A DNA stretch of 64,000 nucleotides from Streptomyces sp. NRRL F-6131. GTDB lineage: Bacteria > Actinomycetota > Actinomycetes > Streptomycetales > Streptomycetaceae. Made by a program: the position numbers and the translations under genes. Location of the stretch: NCBI GenBank assembly GCA_000719695.1, contig JOHN01000017.1, forward strand, positions 186,001-250,000, given 5' to 3'. Below the pieces are notes generated by a model. It was not told where the DNA came from. It ran no database searches and worked only from the letters and a program-made list of their open reading frames with translations. Positions 24,553-34,041 of the stretch are shown piece after piece; the first letter of the stretch is position 1; every line of letters begins with the position of its first letter.

Positions 24553-25140
24553 TCAGAACGTGACGTCCGCGCAGGAGTAGAAGGCGTTGCCGGTGTCGGC
24601 GATCTCCCAGACCGAGACGACCACGTGGTGGCCGGTCCGGCCGCTCGGCAGGGTCGCGGTGTGGCTCAGCGTGCTGGGCACCTGCGTGCCGTTGTAGGGG
24701 ACGTTCAGGAACGGGGTCAGCTCCAGATCGGCCCGGGTGACCTTCCGCGAGGCGTCGTAGCCGGGCTTGGTCAGGTAGTACGTGAAGCCGGTCGTGGCGT
24801 GCCGGGCGGTGAACCGCCAGGTGAAGGTCAGCCGCTGGCCCGCCGAGACGGCGGCGGTCGGCCAGGCGCCGCCGCGCGGGTCGTCGAGTTCGGCGAACCG
24901 GCTGTTGCCGCCGGCGCAGATGGCGCCGTCGGCCGGTCCTCTGCTCGGGAAGCCCTTCGGTCCTTCGACGCTCTGCGGCTCCCACTGGATCGCGCCGCAG
25001 TTCTTCACCGTGCCCGCCGCGCACAGCGCGGCCCGGCTCGGCGGGGTGCTGATGTAGCCGTGCGACTGCGCCGGCAGGGCGACCGCGACCGGCACCGCGA
25101 GCGCGGCGACCACGGCTCCGACGACATGACGTGTGCGCAT
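24553..25140 (-). CDS. Secreted lytic polysaccharide monooxygenase, AA10 type
   Basis: A 195-residue secreted copper enzyme that cleaves crystalline chitin or cellulose oxidatively. The signal peptide (MRTRHVVGAVVAALAVPVAV) is cleaved after AQS, exposing His 27 as the N-terminal copper ligand (HGYISTPPSR). His 114 (FTARHATTGF) completes the His brace. Cys pairs (ALCAAGTVKNCG, FYSCADVTF) fit the family disulphides. There is no binding module or linker, so it is a single-domain form, close to chitin-active CHB-type proteins; substrate is not certain. A DasR-like site lies 120 bp upstream, which points to control by N-acetylglucosamine. Confidence 0.9.
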   Translation of the reverse strand: MRTRHVVGAVVAALAVPVAVALPAQSHGYISTPPSRAALCAAGTVKNCGAIQWEPQSVEGPKGFPSRGPADGAICAGGNSRFAELDDPRGGAWPTAAVSAGQRLTFTWRFTARHATTGFTYYLTKPGYDASRKVTRADLELTPFLNVPYNGTQVPSTLSHTATLPSGRTGHHVVVSVWEIADTGNAFYSCADVTF

Positions 25141-25258
25141 GGTGCTCCTCCGTGGGGGTGGATGGAGAGTCCGCCGAGCGCGGACACGCGCGCGTGGGGG
25201 CTTGGCATGCCTGCGCCGGGTCGGTGCTCACACGGTAGGAGCCGCCACCGGGGCCGTC

Positions 25259-25274
25259 AATGGTCTGAACCACC
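25259..25274. promoter_or_regulatory. DasR-responsive-element-like site
   Basis: AATGGTCTGAACCACC contains TGGTCTGAACCA, matching 10 of 12 of the dre core TGGTCTAGACCA. It is upstream of the LPMO gene on the minus strand. DasR represses chitin-use genes until GlcN-6-P rises. Confidence 0.55.
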
Positions 25275-25321
25275 TTTGCGGCACGCCGAACACCGCGCCC
25301 CCGCAAGGGAGTTGAACGCGA

Positions 25322-25356
25322 AAGGCCCCGCCCCCGGAGCCGGGGAGCGGGGCCTT
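25322..25356 (-). terminator. Terminator of gpmA
   Basis: A 10-bp stem AAGGCCCCGC (25322-25331) with GCGGGGCCTT (25347-25356) and a partly paired loop, 17 nt beyond the gpmA stop. Confidence 0.75.
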
Positions 25357-25372
25357 CGACGGCTGTTCCGGG

Positions 25373-26131
25373 CTACTTCTTGCCCTGGTTCTTGACCGCC
25401 TCGATCGCGGCGGCGGCGGCCTCCGGGTCGAGGTAGCGGCCGCCGGTGACGGTCGGCTTGAAGTCGGCGTCCAGCTCGTAGACCAGCGGGATGCCGGTCG
25501 GGATGTTCAGGCCCGCGATGTCGGCGTCGGAGATGCCGTCCAGGTGCTTGACCAGCGCGCGCAGGCTGTTGCCGTGGGCGGTGACCAGCACGGTCCGGCC
25601 GGCAGCGAGGTCCGGGACGATGGCGTCGTACCAGTACGGCAGCATCCGCTCGACGACGTCCTGCAGGCACTCGGTGCGCGGACGCAGCTCGCTGGGGATG
25701 TCGGCGTAACGGGCGTCACCGGCCTGCGAGTACTCGGAGCCGTCGGCCAGCTCCGGCGGCGGGGTGTCGTACGACCGGCGCCAGAGCTGGAACTGCTCCT
25801 CGCCGAACTCGGCCAGGGTCTGGGCCTTGTCCTTGCCCTGGAGGGCGCCGTAGTGCCGCTCGTTCAGGCGCCAGCTGCGGCTGACCGGGATCCAGTGGCG
25901 GTCGGCCTTGTCCAGGGCGATCTGCGAGGTGCGGATCGCGCGGCGCAGCAGCGAGGTGTGCAGGACGTCCGGGAGGTAGCCCTCGGCGGCGAGGAGCTCG
26001 CCACCGCGCGCGGCCTCCTTCTCGCCCTTCTCGTTGAGGTCGACGTCGACCCAACCGGTGAAAAGGTTCTTCTGGTTCCACTCGCTCTCGCCGTGGCGGA
26101 GCAGGATGAGTCGGTACGTCGTGTCAGCCAT
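25373..26131 (-). CDS. gpmA: 2,3-bisphosphoglycerate-dependent phosphoglycerate mutase
   Basis: A 252-residue glycolytic enzyme that interconverts 3- and 2-phosphoglycerate. The catalytic phospho-His 13 is in [12 protein letters not shown], the acid residue in [15 protein letters not shown] and the second His in [15 protein letters not shown]. The full family core is present and not truncated. ATG 26131 gives [11 protein letters not shown], the family start; the upstream open frame is not coding. Its neighbours are an LPMO gene and a divergent MFS gene, so it is transcribed alone. Confidence 0.95.
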   Translation of the reverse strand: MADTTYRLILLRHGESEWNQKNLFTGWVDVDLNEKGEKEAARGGELLAAEGYLPDVLHTSLLRRAIRTSQIALDKADRHWIPVSRSWRLNERHYGALQGKDKAQTLAEFGEEQFQLWRRSYDTPPPELADGSEYSQAGDARYADIPSELRPRTECLQDVVERMLPYWYDAIVPDLAAGRTVLVTAHGNSLRALVKHLDGISDADIAGLNIPTGIPLVYELDADFKPTVTGGRYLDPEAAAAAIEAVKNQGKK

Positions 26132-26184
26132 GGCGCCCAGCTTAGTGGAGGCACGAAAAACCCCTGGTGGGCGCCCCTCGCGAT

Positions 26185-26219
26185 GAGTAAGGTGTGCACT
26201 GCACCAGTGACACTTACTC
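26185..26219. promoter_or_regulatory. Nested inverted repeats upstream of the MFS gene
   Basis: GAGTAAG at 26185-26191 pairs with CTTACTC at 26213-26219; inside lies GTGCACTGCAC (26194-26204), itself a perfect palindrome. The site stands 61 bp before the MFS start and 54 bp from gpmA. Likely a repressor operator; the regulator is not in the window. Confidence 0.45.
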
Positions 26220-26279
26220 CGCTGCCGAGCGGTCCTGCCGTGCGGCTCGGCGCGCCTCCGCCTGCCCGGGAGCCCCCAC

Positions 26280-27617
26280 ATGCCCGATTCGCCCCTGCTC
26301 GCCCCCGCCGTCAGAGCGGTCACCGAGGCCCTTCAGGGGCTTCCGCGCCAGTTCTGGTGGCTCTGGACCAGCACCCTGGTGAACCGGCTGGGCGGATTCG
26401 TGGTCACCTTCCTCGCCCTCTACCTGACCGTCGACCGGGGCTACTCGACCTCGTACGCCGGCCTGGTCGCCGCGCTCTTCGGCCTGGGCTCGGCCGTCGC
26501 CTCGCTCGTCGCCGGGGTGCTGACCGACCGGGTCGGACGGCGGCCGACCCTGGTCGTCGCCCAGCTCGGCACCGCGCTGTTCACCGCGGTGCTCGGGTTC
26601 ACCGACGGTCCGGTGGCCATCGCGGTGGTCGCCTTCCTGGTCGGCCTCTTCAGCAACGCGTCCCGCCCGGCGATCTCGGCGATCATCGCCGACGTCGTGC
26701 CCGCCGAGGACCGGGTCCGTGCCTACGCCCTGAACTACTGGGCGATCAACATCGGCTTCGGCCTCTCCGCCGCGGCCGCCGGCCTGATCGCCGCCCACGG
26801 CTACCTCACGCTCTTCCTGCTGGACGCGCTCACCACCGTGATCTGCGCGGCCGTCGTCTTCGTCCGCATACCGGAGACCAAGCCGGCCGCCCCGACCGGG
26901 AAGGCGGCCGCGGACGGCGCGGCCGGGGCGGGCGGCCGGCCCGCGATCGGTCTGGGCGCGGTGTTCCGGGACGGCCGCTTCATGGCGCTGGTGGTGCTCA
27001 ACCTGCTGCTCGCCCTGGTCGCCCAGCAGGGTTCCACGACCCTGGCCATGGACATGGGCCGGGCGGGCATCTCCACCACCGAGTTCGGTCTGGTGATCGG
27101 CCTCAACGGTCTGCTCATCGTGGTGCTCCAGATCCCGGCCACCCGGTGGATGCAGGGCCGCGACCGGACGGCCCTGCTGGTCGCCAGCGCGCTGCTCCTC
27201 GGCTGGGGCTTCGGCCTGACCGCGCTGGCCGGCTCCTCGGCGTGGTTCTTCGCCCTCACCGTGGTGGTCTGGACGCTCGGCGAGATCCTGAACGCGCCGG
27301 TCATGATGGGCCTGGTCGCCGAACTGTCGCCGGCCGAGGCGCGCGGCCGCTACCAGGGCGTCTACTCGCTCTCCTGGTCGCTCGCCTCGTTCCTCGGCCC
27401 GGCGGTGGGCGGCGTGCTGCTGGACCGGGCCGGCAGCGGTGCGCTCTGGGGGGCGTGCGCGGTGCTCGGCACGGCCGCGGCGGGCGGGTACGTCCTGCTC
27501 GGCCGGCGGACGGGCGCCGCACCGGCGGCGGACGCCGGGACCGCGCCGGTGGCGCCCCGCGCGGCGGAGGCCTCCGGGGCGGGCACCGAACCGGAGCGGG
27601 CGACGGCCGGCACCTGA
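26280..27617 (+). CDS. MFS transporter
   Basis: A 445-residue membrane protein with twelve predicted helices in two halves separated by a loop at about 200-225. The MFS motif A between helices 2 and 3 is clear ([15 protein letters not shown]). The fold resembles drug:H+ antiporters of the DHA1 type. The last 45 residues form an Ala/Pro tail in the cytoplasm. The substrate is unknown. It has a nested palindromic site upstream, so it is likely inducible. It is convergent with the YbjN gene with 30 nt between stops. Confidence 0.82.
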   Translation: MPDSPLLAPAVRAVTEALQGLPRQFWWLWTSTLVNRLGGFVVTFLALYLTVDRGYSTSYAGLVAALFGLGSAVASLVAGVLTDRVGRRPTLVVAQLGTALFTAVLGFTDGPVAIAVVAFLVGLFSNASRPAISAIIADVVPAEDRVRAYALNYWAINIGFGLSAAAAGLIAAHGYLTLFLLDALTTVICAAVVFVRIPETKPAAPTGKAAADGAAGAGGRPAIGLGAVFRDGRFMALVVLNLLLALVAQQGSTTLAMDMGRAGISTTEFGLVIGLNGLLIVVLQIPATRWMQGRDRTALLVASALLLGWGFGLTALAGSSAWFFALTVVVWTLGEILNAPVMMGLVAELSPAEARGRYQGVYSLSWSLASFLGPAVGGVLLDRAGSGALWGACAVLGTAAAGGYVLLGRRTGAAPAADAGTAPVAPRAAEASGAGTEPERATAGT

Positions 27618-27647
27618 GCCGGGGCCCGAGCCGTCAACGGTCGCGGG

Positions 27648-28226
27648 TCAGAACGGCTGGGGCCGGTCGACCGGCGCGGGCTCCGGGGACCCGGGTGCGT
27701 CCGGTGCGTCCGGTGCGTCCGGGGACGGGCCGGCGAGGTGGGCGAAGGCCGCCAGGTTGCGGGTCGACTCCCCGCGCTTGGTCCGCCACTCCCACTCCCG
27801 CCGGATCGCGGTGGCGAAGCCCAGCTCCAGCAGGGTGTTGAACGGCTCGTCGGCGTTCTCCAGCACCGTGCCCAGCAGCCGGTCCACCGCGTCCGGGGTC
27901 AGCGCCTCCAACGGCAGCCGGCCCGCCAGGTAGACGTCCCCGAGCCGGTCGACCGCGTACGCCACGCCGTACATCCGGGTGTTGCGCTCCAGCAGCCAGC
28001 GGTAGACGGCCTCGTGGTTCTCGTCCGGGCGGCGGACCACGAAGGCGTTCACCGAGAGGGTGTGGTCGCCGATCCGCAGAGCACAGGTGGTGCTCAGCTT
28101 CCGGGTGCCCGGGAGGGTCGCCACCAGGGTGTACGGGTCGGTGGGGGCCGGTTCCCAGGCCACCCCGGCCCCGTCCAGGGCGGTGCGCAGGAGGGTCAGG
28201 GCCTCGTCCTTGGTGCGGAATGCCAT
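27648..28226 (-). CDS. YbjN-domain protein
   Basis: A 192-residue soluble protein with the YbjN/T3SS-chaperone-like fold. The segment RIGDHTLSVNAFVVRRPDENHEAV is split here as RIGDHTLSVNAFVV and RRPDENHEAVYRWLLERN, then VLENADEPFNTLLELG, both typical of actinobacterial YbjN proteins. Function in actinomycetes is not established. The C-terminus carries a PDAPDAPDAP repeat, coded by a 9-bp tandem repeat near 27695-27722. It is next to mshA on the same strand, 88 nt upstream of it in map terms, a conserved pairing. Confidence 0.78.
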   Translation of the reverse strand: MAFRTKDEALTLLRTALDGAGVAWEPAPTDPYTLVATLPGTRKLSTTCALRIGDHTLSVNAFVVRRPDENHEAVYRWLLERNTRMYGVAYAVDRLGDVYLAGRLPLEALTPDAVDRLLGTVLENADEPFNTLLELGFATAIRREWEWRTKRGESTRNLAAFAHLAGPSPDAPDAPDAPGSPEPAPVDRPQPF

Positions 28227-28313
28227 GGGGGTGACGTTACTCGGGAGTACGCCCGCGCGCAGCAGCGCACGGGCGGTCCCGGGCGTCCGCCGGGTGCGCG
28301 GGCCGCCCGCGGC

Positions 28314-29708
28314 TCAGGCGAGCAGTCGGCGGGCCCCGGACAGCCGGCCGACCGGGCGGGCCAGGCTGCCGGCGTACACCTCGGCGGTGGTCACGGCGGC
28401 GTTGTCCCAGCCGAAGCCGGCCGCGTGCCGGGCCGCCGCGGCGCCCCGCCGGGCCACCAGCTCCGGATCGGTGATGTACGGCTCCAGCGCGCGCGACCAG
28501 TCCGCCGGGTCGTGGCCGTCCACCAGCGTGCCCGTGACGCCGTCCCGCACCGCGACCGGCAGGCCGCCCACGGCGGCCGCCACCACCGGCGAGCCGCAGG
28601 CCTGCGCCTCCAGCGCGACCAGTCCGAAGGACTCGCTGTACGAGGGCATCACCAGCGCGGTCGCGGCCCGGTACCACTCGGCGAGCATCGCCTGGCCGAC
28701 CGGCGGGTGGAAGCGCACCACGTCGCCGATGCCCAGCTGGGCGGCGAGCTTGTGCAGGCTCTCCGGCCGGGCCAGACCGGTGCCGGACGGACCGCCGACG
28801 ACCGGCACCACCAGCCGCTCGCGCAGCTCCGGCCGCCGCTCCAGCAGCACGGCGACCGCGCGCAGCAGCACGTCCGGGGCCTTCAGCGGCTGGATCCGGC
28901 CGGCGAAGAGCAGCACCGCCGCGTCGGCGGGCAGCCCCAGCCGGGCCCGCGCGGCGCGGCGGGCCTCCGCCGTCCCCGGGGCACCCGCCGGGGCGGGGCG
29001 GAAGACCTCCAGGTTGACGCCCGGGTGGACCACGGCCAGCTGCTCCGGGCGGGCCGCGTAGAACCGGGCCAGCTCGGCGGCCTCCTCGGTGGTGTTGGCG
29101 ATCAGCCGGTCGGCCGCCTCCACCACCTGGGTCTCGCCGATCACCCGGGCCGCCGGCTCGGGGGTGTCGCCCTCGGCCAGCGCCGCGTTCTTCACCTTCG
29201 CCATGGTGTGCATGGTGTGCACCAGCGGGACGCCCCAGCGCTGGGCGGCCAGCCAGCCGACCTGGCCGGAGAGCCAGTAGTGCGAGTGGACCAGGTCGTA
29301 GTGGCCGGGGCGGTGGCCGGCCTCGGTGCGCAGCACCCCGTGGGTGAAGGCGCACAGCTGGGCCGGCAGGTCCTCCTTCACCAGGCCCTCGTACGGGCCG
29401 GCCGTGACGTGCCGCACCAGCACGCCCGGGGCCAGCTCCACGGTGGGCGCGTCGTCCGAGCAGATCGCCCGGGTGAAGACCTCGACCTCGATGTTGAGCG
29501 CGGCCAGTCGCTTGGCCAGCTCGACGATGTAGACGTTCATGCCGCCCGCGTCGCCCGTCCCCGGCTGGTGCAGCGGGGAGGTGTGGACGCTGAGCATGGC
29601 TATCCGGCGCGGGCGGCGCCGACCGCCCTGGACGAGCGACTGGAGCCGGCCGCGCGCGGGCGTGGCCGGCTGGGCACGGCGTACCGAACGGACGGGGTGC
29701 TGGATCAC
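28314..29708 (-). CDS. mshA: D-inositol-3-phosphate glycosyltransferase (mycothiol biosynthesis)
   Basis: A 464-residue GT-B, family GT4 enzyme. It transfers GlcNAc from UDP-GlcNAc to 1-L-myo-inositol-1-phosphate, the first step of mycothiol synthesis. Conserved parts are [20 protein letters not shown] (40-59), [18 protein letters not shown] and the nucleotide-sugar motif ESFGLVALE (359-367). GTG 29708 is chosen because AGGAGG lies 10 nt upstream; the frame up to 29933 has no family similarity. The other msh genes are not in the window, as usual for actinomycetes. It is divergent from a methyltransferase gene. Confidence 0.93.
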   Translation of the reverse strand: MIQHPVRSVRRAQPATPARGRLQSLVQGGRRRPRRIAMLSVHTSPLHQPGTGDAGGMNVYIVELAKRLAALNIEVEVFTRAICSDDAPTVELAPGVLVRHVTAGPYEGLVKEDLPAQLCAFTHGVLRTEAGHRPGHYDLVHSHYWLSGQVGWLAAQRWGVPLVHTMHTMAKVKNAALAEGDTPEPAARVIGETQVVEAADRLIANTTEEAAELARFYAARPEQLAVVHPGVNLEVFRPAPAGAPGTAEARRAARARLGLPADAAVLLFAGRIQPLKAPDVLLRAVAVLLERRPELRERLVVPVVGGPSGTGLARPESLHKLAAQLGIGDVVRFHPPVGQAMLAEWYRAATALVMPSYSESFGLVALEAQACGSPVVAAAVGGLPVAVRDGVTGTLVDGHDPADWSRALEPYITDPELVARRGAAAARHAAGFGWDNAAVTTAEVYAGSLARPVGRLSGARRLLA

Positions 29709-30061
29709 CTGGCTGAAGCCTCCTCGTGTGCTGCCCGTCTCGCAGCCCTTGCCTGCTGCCTGCTGTTCTGCTGCCTGCTGTTCGGTGTGTGCGCCGCCGC
29801 CCGTGCCGCCCGGCCGGAACGCCCGCCGCGGCGCACGTCGGCCTGCCGCCCCGTCCGGGCACACATCACCACCAGTCTGCCAACCACGCGATCGTCGACC
29901 GGCATTCCCGGCTCGCCGCATGAGATGGCCCACGTGGCCGACCGGACCCCAGGCCGGGGCCCGCGCCGCCCGCGGTCCGGCCCTCCCACGCGGTCCGGCT
30001 CTCCCACGCGGTCCGCGCCCACCCGGCGGCCGGGCGCGGCCGGGCCCGTACCCTGAGGGGC
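29709..30061. other. 353-bp divergent region mshA / methyltransferase with CTG-rich repeat
   Basis: At about 29752-29785 the unit TGCTGCCTGCTGTTC occurs twice in tandem, 40-75 bp upstream of mshA. TACCCT at 30049-30054 is a leaderless -10 for the rightward gene. Otherwise no features are seen. Confidence 0.5.
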
Positions 30062-30895
30062 ATGGCCGCCTCCTCCTTCGACTCCGCGACCGCGCCCGCC
30101 CGCGGACCGGCCGGGCGGCCGGTGGGCACCGTCACCCGCGGCACCACCAACACCAACCGGCTGCGCCGGATGGACCGCTGGATCGCCCACGCGCTCGGGC
30201 CCGCACTGCGGTCCGCCGACCGCCCCCCGGTCGCCGTCGACCTCGGCTACGGCGCGGCCCCGTGGACGGCGGTCGAGCTGTCCGGGCGGCTGCGCGCGGT
30301 GCGACCGGACGTCCGGGTGGTCGGGATCGAGATCGAACCGGCCCGGGTCGCCGCAGCGCTGCCGTACGCGGTCGAGCCGCTGCTGACCTTCCGGCGCGGC
30401 GGCTTCGAGGTGCCGCTGGACGGCGGTGCGCCCGCCCAGCTGATCCGGGCCGCCAACGTGCTGCGCCAGTACGACGAGTCACAGGTGGCCGCGGTCTGGG
30501 AGCGGCTGTGCGCGAGGCTGGCCCCGGACGGGCTGCTGGTCGAGGGCACCTGCGACGAGATCGGCCGCCGGCACGTCTGGGTGGCGCTCGGCCCGGAGGG
30601 GCCCCGGACGGTCACCTTCGCGGCCCGGCTGGGCGGCCTCGACCGGCCGTCCGACCTGGCCGAACGGCTGCCGAAGGCGCTGATCCACCACAACGTGCCG
30701 GGACGGCCGGTGCACGCGTTCCTCCGGGACTTCGACCGGGCCTGGGCGGCGGCCGCGCCGTACGGGGCGTTCGGCGCCCGGCAGCGCTGGGTGGCCGCCT
30801 GCACCGCGCTGACCGGGGCCTGGCCGCTGGTGGACGCGCGCGGGCGGTGGCGCCAGGGCGAGGTCACCCTGCCCTGGACGGCCCTGGCCCCTTAG
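30062..30895 (+). CDS. Class I SAM-dependent methyltransferase-like protein
   Basis: A 277-residue protein with a Rossmann-type SAM motif [16 protein letters not shown] (58-73) and motif [15 protein letters not shown]. Residues 105-150 ([20 protein letters not shown]) correspond to the post-motif helix. The C-terminal third ([25 protein letters not shown]) is specific to a conserved actinobacterial family of unknown substrate. The ATG at 30062 has TACCCT 7 nt upstream and no ribosome binding site, pointing to a leaderless message. Substrate unknown. Confidence 0.7.
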   Translation: MAASSFDSATAPARGPAGRPVGTVTRGTTNTNRLRRMDRWIAHALGPALRSADRPPVAVDLGYGAAPWTAVELSGRLRAVRPDVRVVGIEIEPARVAAALPYAVEPLLTFRRGGFEVPLDGGAPAQLIRAANVLRQYDESQVAAVWERLCARLAPDGLLVEGTCDEIGRRHVWVALGPEGPRTVTFAARLGGLDRPSDLAERLPKALIHHNVPGRPVHAFLRDFDRAWAAAAPYGAFGARQRWVAACTALTGAWPLVDARGRWRQGEVTLPWTALAP

Positions 30896-31036
30896 GCCCT
30901 CACTTTCGGGCCCGGCCGTCCCGACGCCCCGCCGAAGCCCCGTGATCGAGTCCACGGATTCACTCGAACGAGTTATCGAATATCTCTGGCGTGTTGACGC
31001 CCCGTCACGCCACCATGGGGGCGTCCGACCGACCCC

Positions 31037-31591
31037 TCATTCCTGCCCCGTCACCCCCAGCTCCCGCCCGACGCCGGCGAAGACCTCGAACATCTCCGAC
31101 CCGAACAGCACGAACCGCACCTCCTCCGGTCCGCTCTCCCACTCCGCCGCCACGGCCGCGACGGTGCCGAGCGCGATCCTGGCCGCATCCGCCGGCGGCC
31201 ACCCGTAGATCCCGGCCGACACGGCCGGGAAGGCCACCGTGCGCGCGCCCAGCTCCACCGCCACCCGGAGCGACTCGCGGTAGCAGGAGGCCAGCAGCTC
31301 CGCCCGCTCCTCGTACTCGTCCGCCAGATGGACCGGCCCCACGGTGTGCACCACCCAACGGGCCGGCAGGTCACCGGCCGTGGTCGCCACCGCCCGCCCG
31401 GTGGGCAGCCCCCGCCCGTACCGGGAGGCCCGCAACCGGCGGCACTCCTCCAGAATCCGCGGTCCGCCCCGGCGGTGGATCGCGCCGTCCACCCCACCGC
31501 CGCCCAGCAGGGAGGAATTCGCGGCGTTCACCACCACGTCCACCTGCTGCGCCGTGATGTCACCCTCGACCAGGGTGATCCGCGTCACCAT
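31037..31591 (-). CDS. Macro-domain protein (O-acetyl-ADP-ribose deacetylase type)
   Basis: A 184-residue YmdB/MacroD-like protein that binds ADP-ribose and can remove O-acetyl or ADP-ribose groups. The signature is clear: VVNAANSSLLGGGGVDGAIH (20-39) holds the ribose-binding Asn and the Gly loop, and AFPAVSAGIYGWP forms the phosphate loop. ATG 31591 gives MVTRITLVEGDIT, the family start. It is a single gene between a rightward methyltransferase and a rightward phosphatase gene. A second macro protein of another type is at 39873. Confidence 0.9.
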   Translation of the reverse strand: MVTRITLVEGDITAQQVDVVVNAANSSLLGGGGVDGAIHRRGGPRILEECRRLRASRYGRGLPTGRAVATTAGDLPARWVVHTVGPVHLADEYEERAELLASCYRESLRVAVELGARTVAFPAVSAGIYGWPPADAARIALGTVAAVAAEWESGPEEVRFVLFGSEMFEVFAGVGRELGVTGQE

Positions 31592-31827
31592 GCCACAACC
31601 CCTTTCCCGGCCCGGCCCGACGCCCGGTGCCCGGGCCACCGCCAGTTTCCCCGCCCCCGTCCGACACACCACCACCGGCGTGGCGATAGCCACAACGGCG
31701 CCGGTCGGCCAGAGAAATCCCCGGAGATCACGTTATGGTCGCGAGAAGTTCCCCGACGCAGGGTGCCGAGCGGGCACTGCGGACGGACCTCGGCCGTTAC
31801 GCACTCGGGGAAAGGGAGGATCAGCCG

Positions 31828-33360
31828 ATGCCCGCAACGGGAGACGGGCGGGCACCTGGTGCCGCGGACCCGCCGGGCGCCCAGGACGGCGCCCGTTCCG
31901 CGCGCGCCCGCGACCGGTCCGCCCCCGAAGCGTCCGCCCCCGGTTCCGCCCCCGGCCGCTCCCACGCCCCGGAACGGCGGTCGGCCAGCCCCGCCACGGC
32001 CGCCGCGGCGATACCCCACCCCCGGTCGAACACCACCGCACCGGCCCCGGCGGTACCACCCGCACCGCCCGCCACCGCCCCGCTCAAGCTGCTGGTCATC
32101 GAGGACGACGCCACCGACGCCCAGCTGCTCAAGGCCGCGGTGGCCGACAGCGGCGCCCCGATCGAGATCCACTGGACCCGCGGCCTCGACCAGGCCTTCG
32201 CGCTGCTCGCCCCCACCCCGTCCGGCTCCCGGCGCGGTCGTGCCCGCGGCGCCGACCTCGGCCGCGGCGGCGACTTCAGCTGCGTCCTGCTCGACCTCGC
32301 CGCCCCCGCCGACCTGCCGCACCCCTCCGACCCGTCCGACGGTCTGGAGGGCCTGCACGAGCTGCTCCGCCGGGCCCCGCACACCGCCGTCGTGGTGCTC
32401 ACCGACGCCGCCGGCGCCGAACTCGGCGCGGCCGCGGTGGCCGCCGGCGCCCAGGACTTCCTGATCAAGAACGAGACGGACGGCCCGCTGCTCGCCCGCG
32501 CGCTGCGCTACGCCGTCGAACGCAAGCGCGCCGACGAGTCGCAGCGCCGCCTGGTCGAGGCCGAGCTGCGCGGCCAGGAGAACGCCCGCCTGCAGCGCCA
32601 TCTGCTGCCCACCCCGCTGCTCGACGGCGCGAACCTCTCCTTCACCCGCCGCTACCGGCCCGGCCGCCGTCGCGCCCTGCTCGGCGGCGACTTCTACGAC
32701 GCGGTCCGCACCGACGACGGCACCGTCCACGTGGTGATCGGCGACGTCTGCGGCCACGGCCCCGACGAGGCCGCGCTCGGGGTGGCGCTCCGGATAGCGT
32801 GGCGCACCCTGGTCTTCGCCGGCCTCACCGGCGAGACCCTGCTGACCACCCTCCAGCACGTCCTGGAGCACGAACGGCGCAGCGACGAGATCTTCGCGAC
32901 GCTCTGCATGCTGGTCATCGAACCGGCCGACGCCGACACCCCCGACGCCACCGAACGGGCCCGGCTCTACCTCGCCGGCCACCCGCCGCCGCTGCTGCTC
33001 GGCGAGGACCACACCCCGATCGGGCTCACCGCCGAGCACGCCGGCCCCGCCCTCGGTCTGCTCCCCTGCGACGACGGCCAGGCCGTCTGGCCGTCGCACC
33101 GCTTCGAGCTGCGCCGCGGCTGGCGGCTGCTGCTCTACACCGACGGACTGATCGAGGGCCGGATCGGTGCCGGTTCCCGCCGGCTCGGCCAGGACGGCCT
33201 GGCCGACCTGATCGGGGACCACCAGTCCGCCGGGCTCACCCGGGGCCGGCTGGTCGACAGCGCGATCGCCGAGGTCGAGGAGCTGAACGGCGGCGCCCTG
33301 ACGGACGACGTCGCGGTCCTGCTGCTGGAGCGCCAGCCCGCCCAGCTGATCCTGGGCTGA
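31828..33360 (+). CDS. Receiver-SpoIIE (PP2C) phosphatase response protein
   Basis: A 510-residue protein. After an 80-residue Pro/Ala tail comes a receiver-like domain (about 85-230; LKLLVIEDDATDAQLL, VLLDLAAPADL, QDFLIKNE), a coiled linker (ERKRADESQRRLVEAELRG) and a SpoIIE-type PPM phosphatase (about 265-505) with LGGDFYDAV, GDVCGHGPDEA, YTDGLIEG and LTDDVAVLL. Such proteins dephosphorylate anti-sigma antagonists, and this one is probably switched by phosphorylation of the receiver. The receiver keeps the acidic pair, phosphoacceptor Asp and Lys, but has an insert of Arg/Gly residues. GGGAGGA before ATG 31828 sets the start. No kinase is adjacent. Confidence 0.88.
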   Translation: MPATGDGRAPGAADPPGAQDGARSARARDRSAPEASAPGSAPGRSHAPERRSASPATAAAAIPHPRSNTTAPAPAVPPAPPATAPLKLLVIEDDATDAQLLKAAVADSGAPIEIHWTRGLDQAFALLAPTPSGSRRGRARGADLGRGGDFSCVLLDLAAPADLPHPSDPSDGLEGLHELLRRAPHTAVVVLTDAAGAELGAAAVAAGAQDFLIKNETDGPLLARALRYAVERKRADESQRRLVEAELRGQENARLQRHLLPTPLLDGANLSFTRRYRPGRRRALLGGDFYDAVRTDDGTVHVVIGDVCGHGPDEAALGVALRIAWRTLVFAGLTGETLLTTLQHVLEHERRSDEIFATLCMLVIEPADADTPDATERARLYLAGHPPPLLLGEDHTPIGLTAEHAGPALGLLPCDDGQAVWPSHRFELRRGWRLLLYTDGLIEGRIGAGSRRLGQDGLADLIGDHQSAGLTRGRLVDSAIAEVEELNGGALTDDVAVLLLERQPAQLILG

Positions 33361-33392
33361 CGCCGGCCCGGCGCCGCCGGGCGACAGCACGA

Positions 33393-33434
33393 AGCCCCGG
33401 TGTCCGTGCGGTGGACCCGCCGGACACCGGGGCT
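33393..33434. terminator. Terminator after the SpoIIE-type gene
   Basis: A perfect 14-bp stem (33393-33406 with 33421-33434), 14-nt loop, in the gap between convergent genes. Confidence 0.75.
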
Positions 33435-33482
33435 CGGCACTTCCCGTCGGCGCGCCGTCGGCGAGAGCCGTCAGCGCACCCT

Positions 33483-33527
33483 CACCGGGGACGTCACCAG
33501 GGACGTCACCGGGGCCGTCACCAGGGC
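33483..33527. repeat. 12-bp degenerate tandem repeat
   Basis: About four units of CACCGGGGACGT (variants with AGGG and GGCC) overlap the last codons of the DUF2516 gene and its downstream side. Confidence 0.55.
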
Positions 33528-33871
33528 CCGTACGGCCCCATGTTGCGCTGGTCGCCCCGGCCGCCGCCCCGGTTGGTCAGCGCCCGGATCGCCGGGCGGA
33601 CGTCGACCACGTAGACGATCGCGGCGACCAGCCCCGCCAGAGTGAGGAAGCTGGTCATGAAGTTCGCGCCGAAGAGCAGGTCCAGGCCGAACGAGATGCC
33701 GAGGACCGCCAACCAGAATCCCTTGGTCTTCTTGTCGGCCGCCCGGTACGCGTCGTCCGGACGGGTGGCGGCGTCGATGAGCGCGAACAGCTTGTAGCCC
33801 AGGATGACCACGGCCAACCACCAGAACGGGTTCAAGTAGTCCAGGAACAGGATCTGGGCCACTCCGCCCAT
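33518..33871 (-). CDS. DUF2516 family membrane protein
   Basis: A 117-residue protein with three or four hydrophobic segments: ILFLDYLNPFWWLAVVILGY, FWLAVLGISFGLDLLF and FMTSFLTLAGLVAAIVYVVD, ending in a short Gly/Arg tail. DUF2516 proteins are small actinobacterial membrane proteins of unknown role. Starts at 33874 and 33871 are both possible; 33871 is better spaced from GAGG. It lies downstream of the HbhA-like and XRE genes, the same order as Rv0474-Rv0475-Rv0476 of M. tuberculosis, so the trio probably works together at the cell envelope. Confidence 0.82.
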   Translation of the reverse strand: MGGVAQILFLDYLNPFWWLAVVILGYKLFALIDAATRPDDAYRAADKKTKGFWLAVLGISFGLDLLFGANFMTSFLTLAGLVAAIVYVVDVRPAIRALTNRGGGRGDQRNMGPYGPW

Positions 33872-34041
33872 CACGGCCTCCTCTGCGTCTCACTGCGGCA
33901 CCCCTGCCCGCCCATCCTGGCACGGCGCACGGTCCACCACGGGGTCAACGGCCCGGCGGCACCCGACGTGCCCCGGGGTGCCGGACCACCGGCCCGGCCC
34001 ACTCCTCCCGGTCCGGGCCCCGTTCCGGGCCCGGCGTGCGG

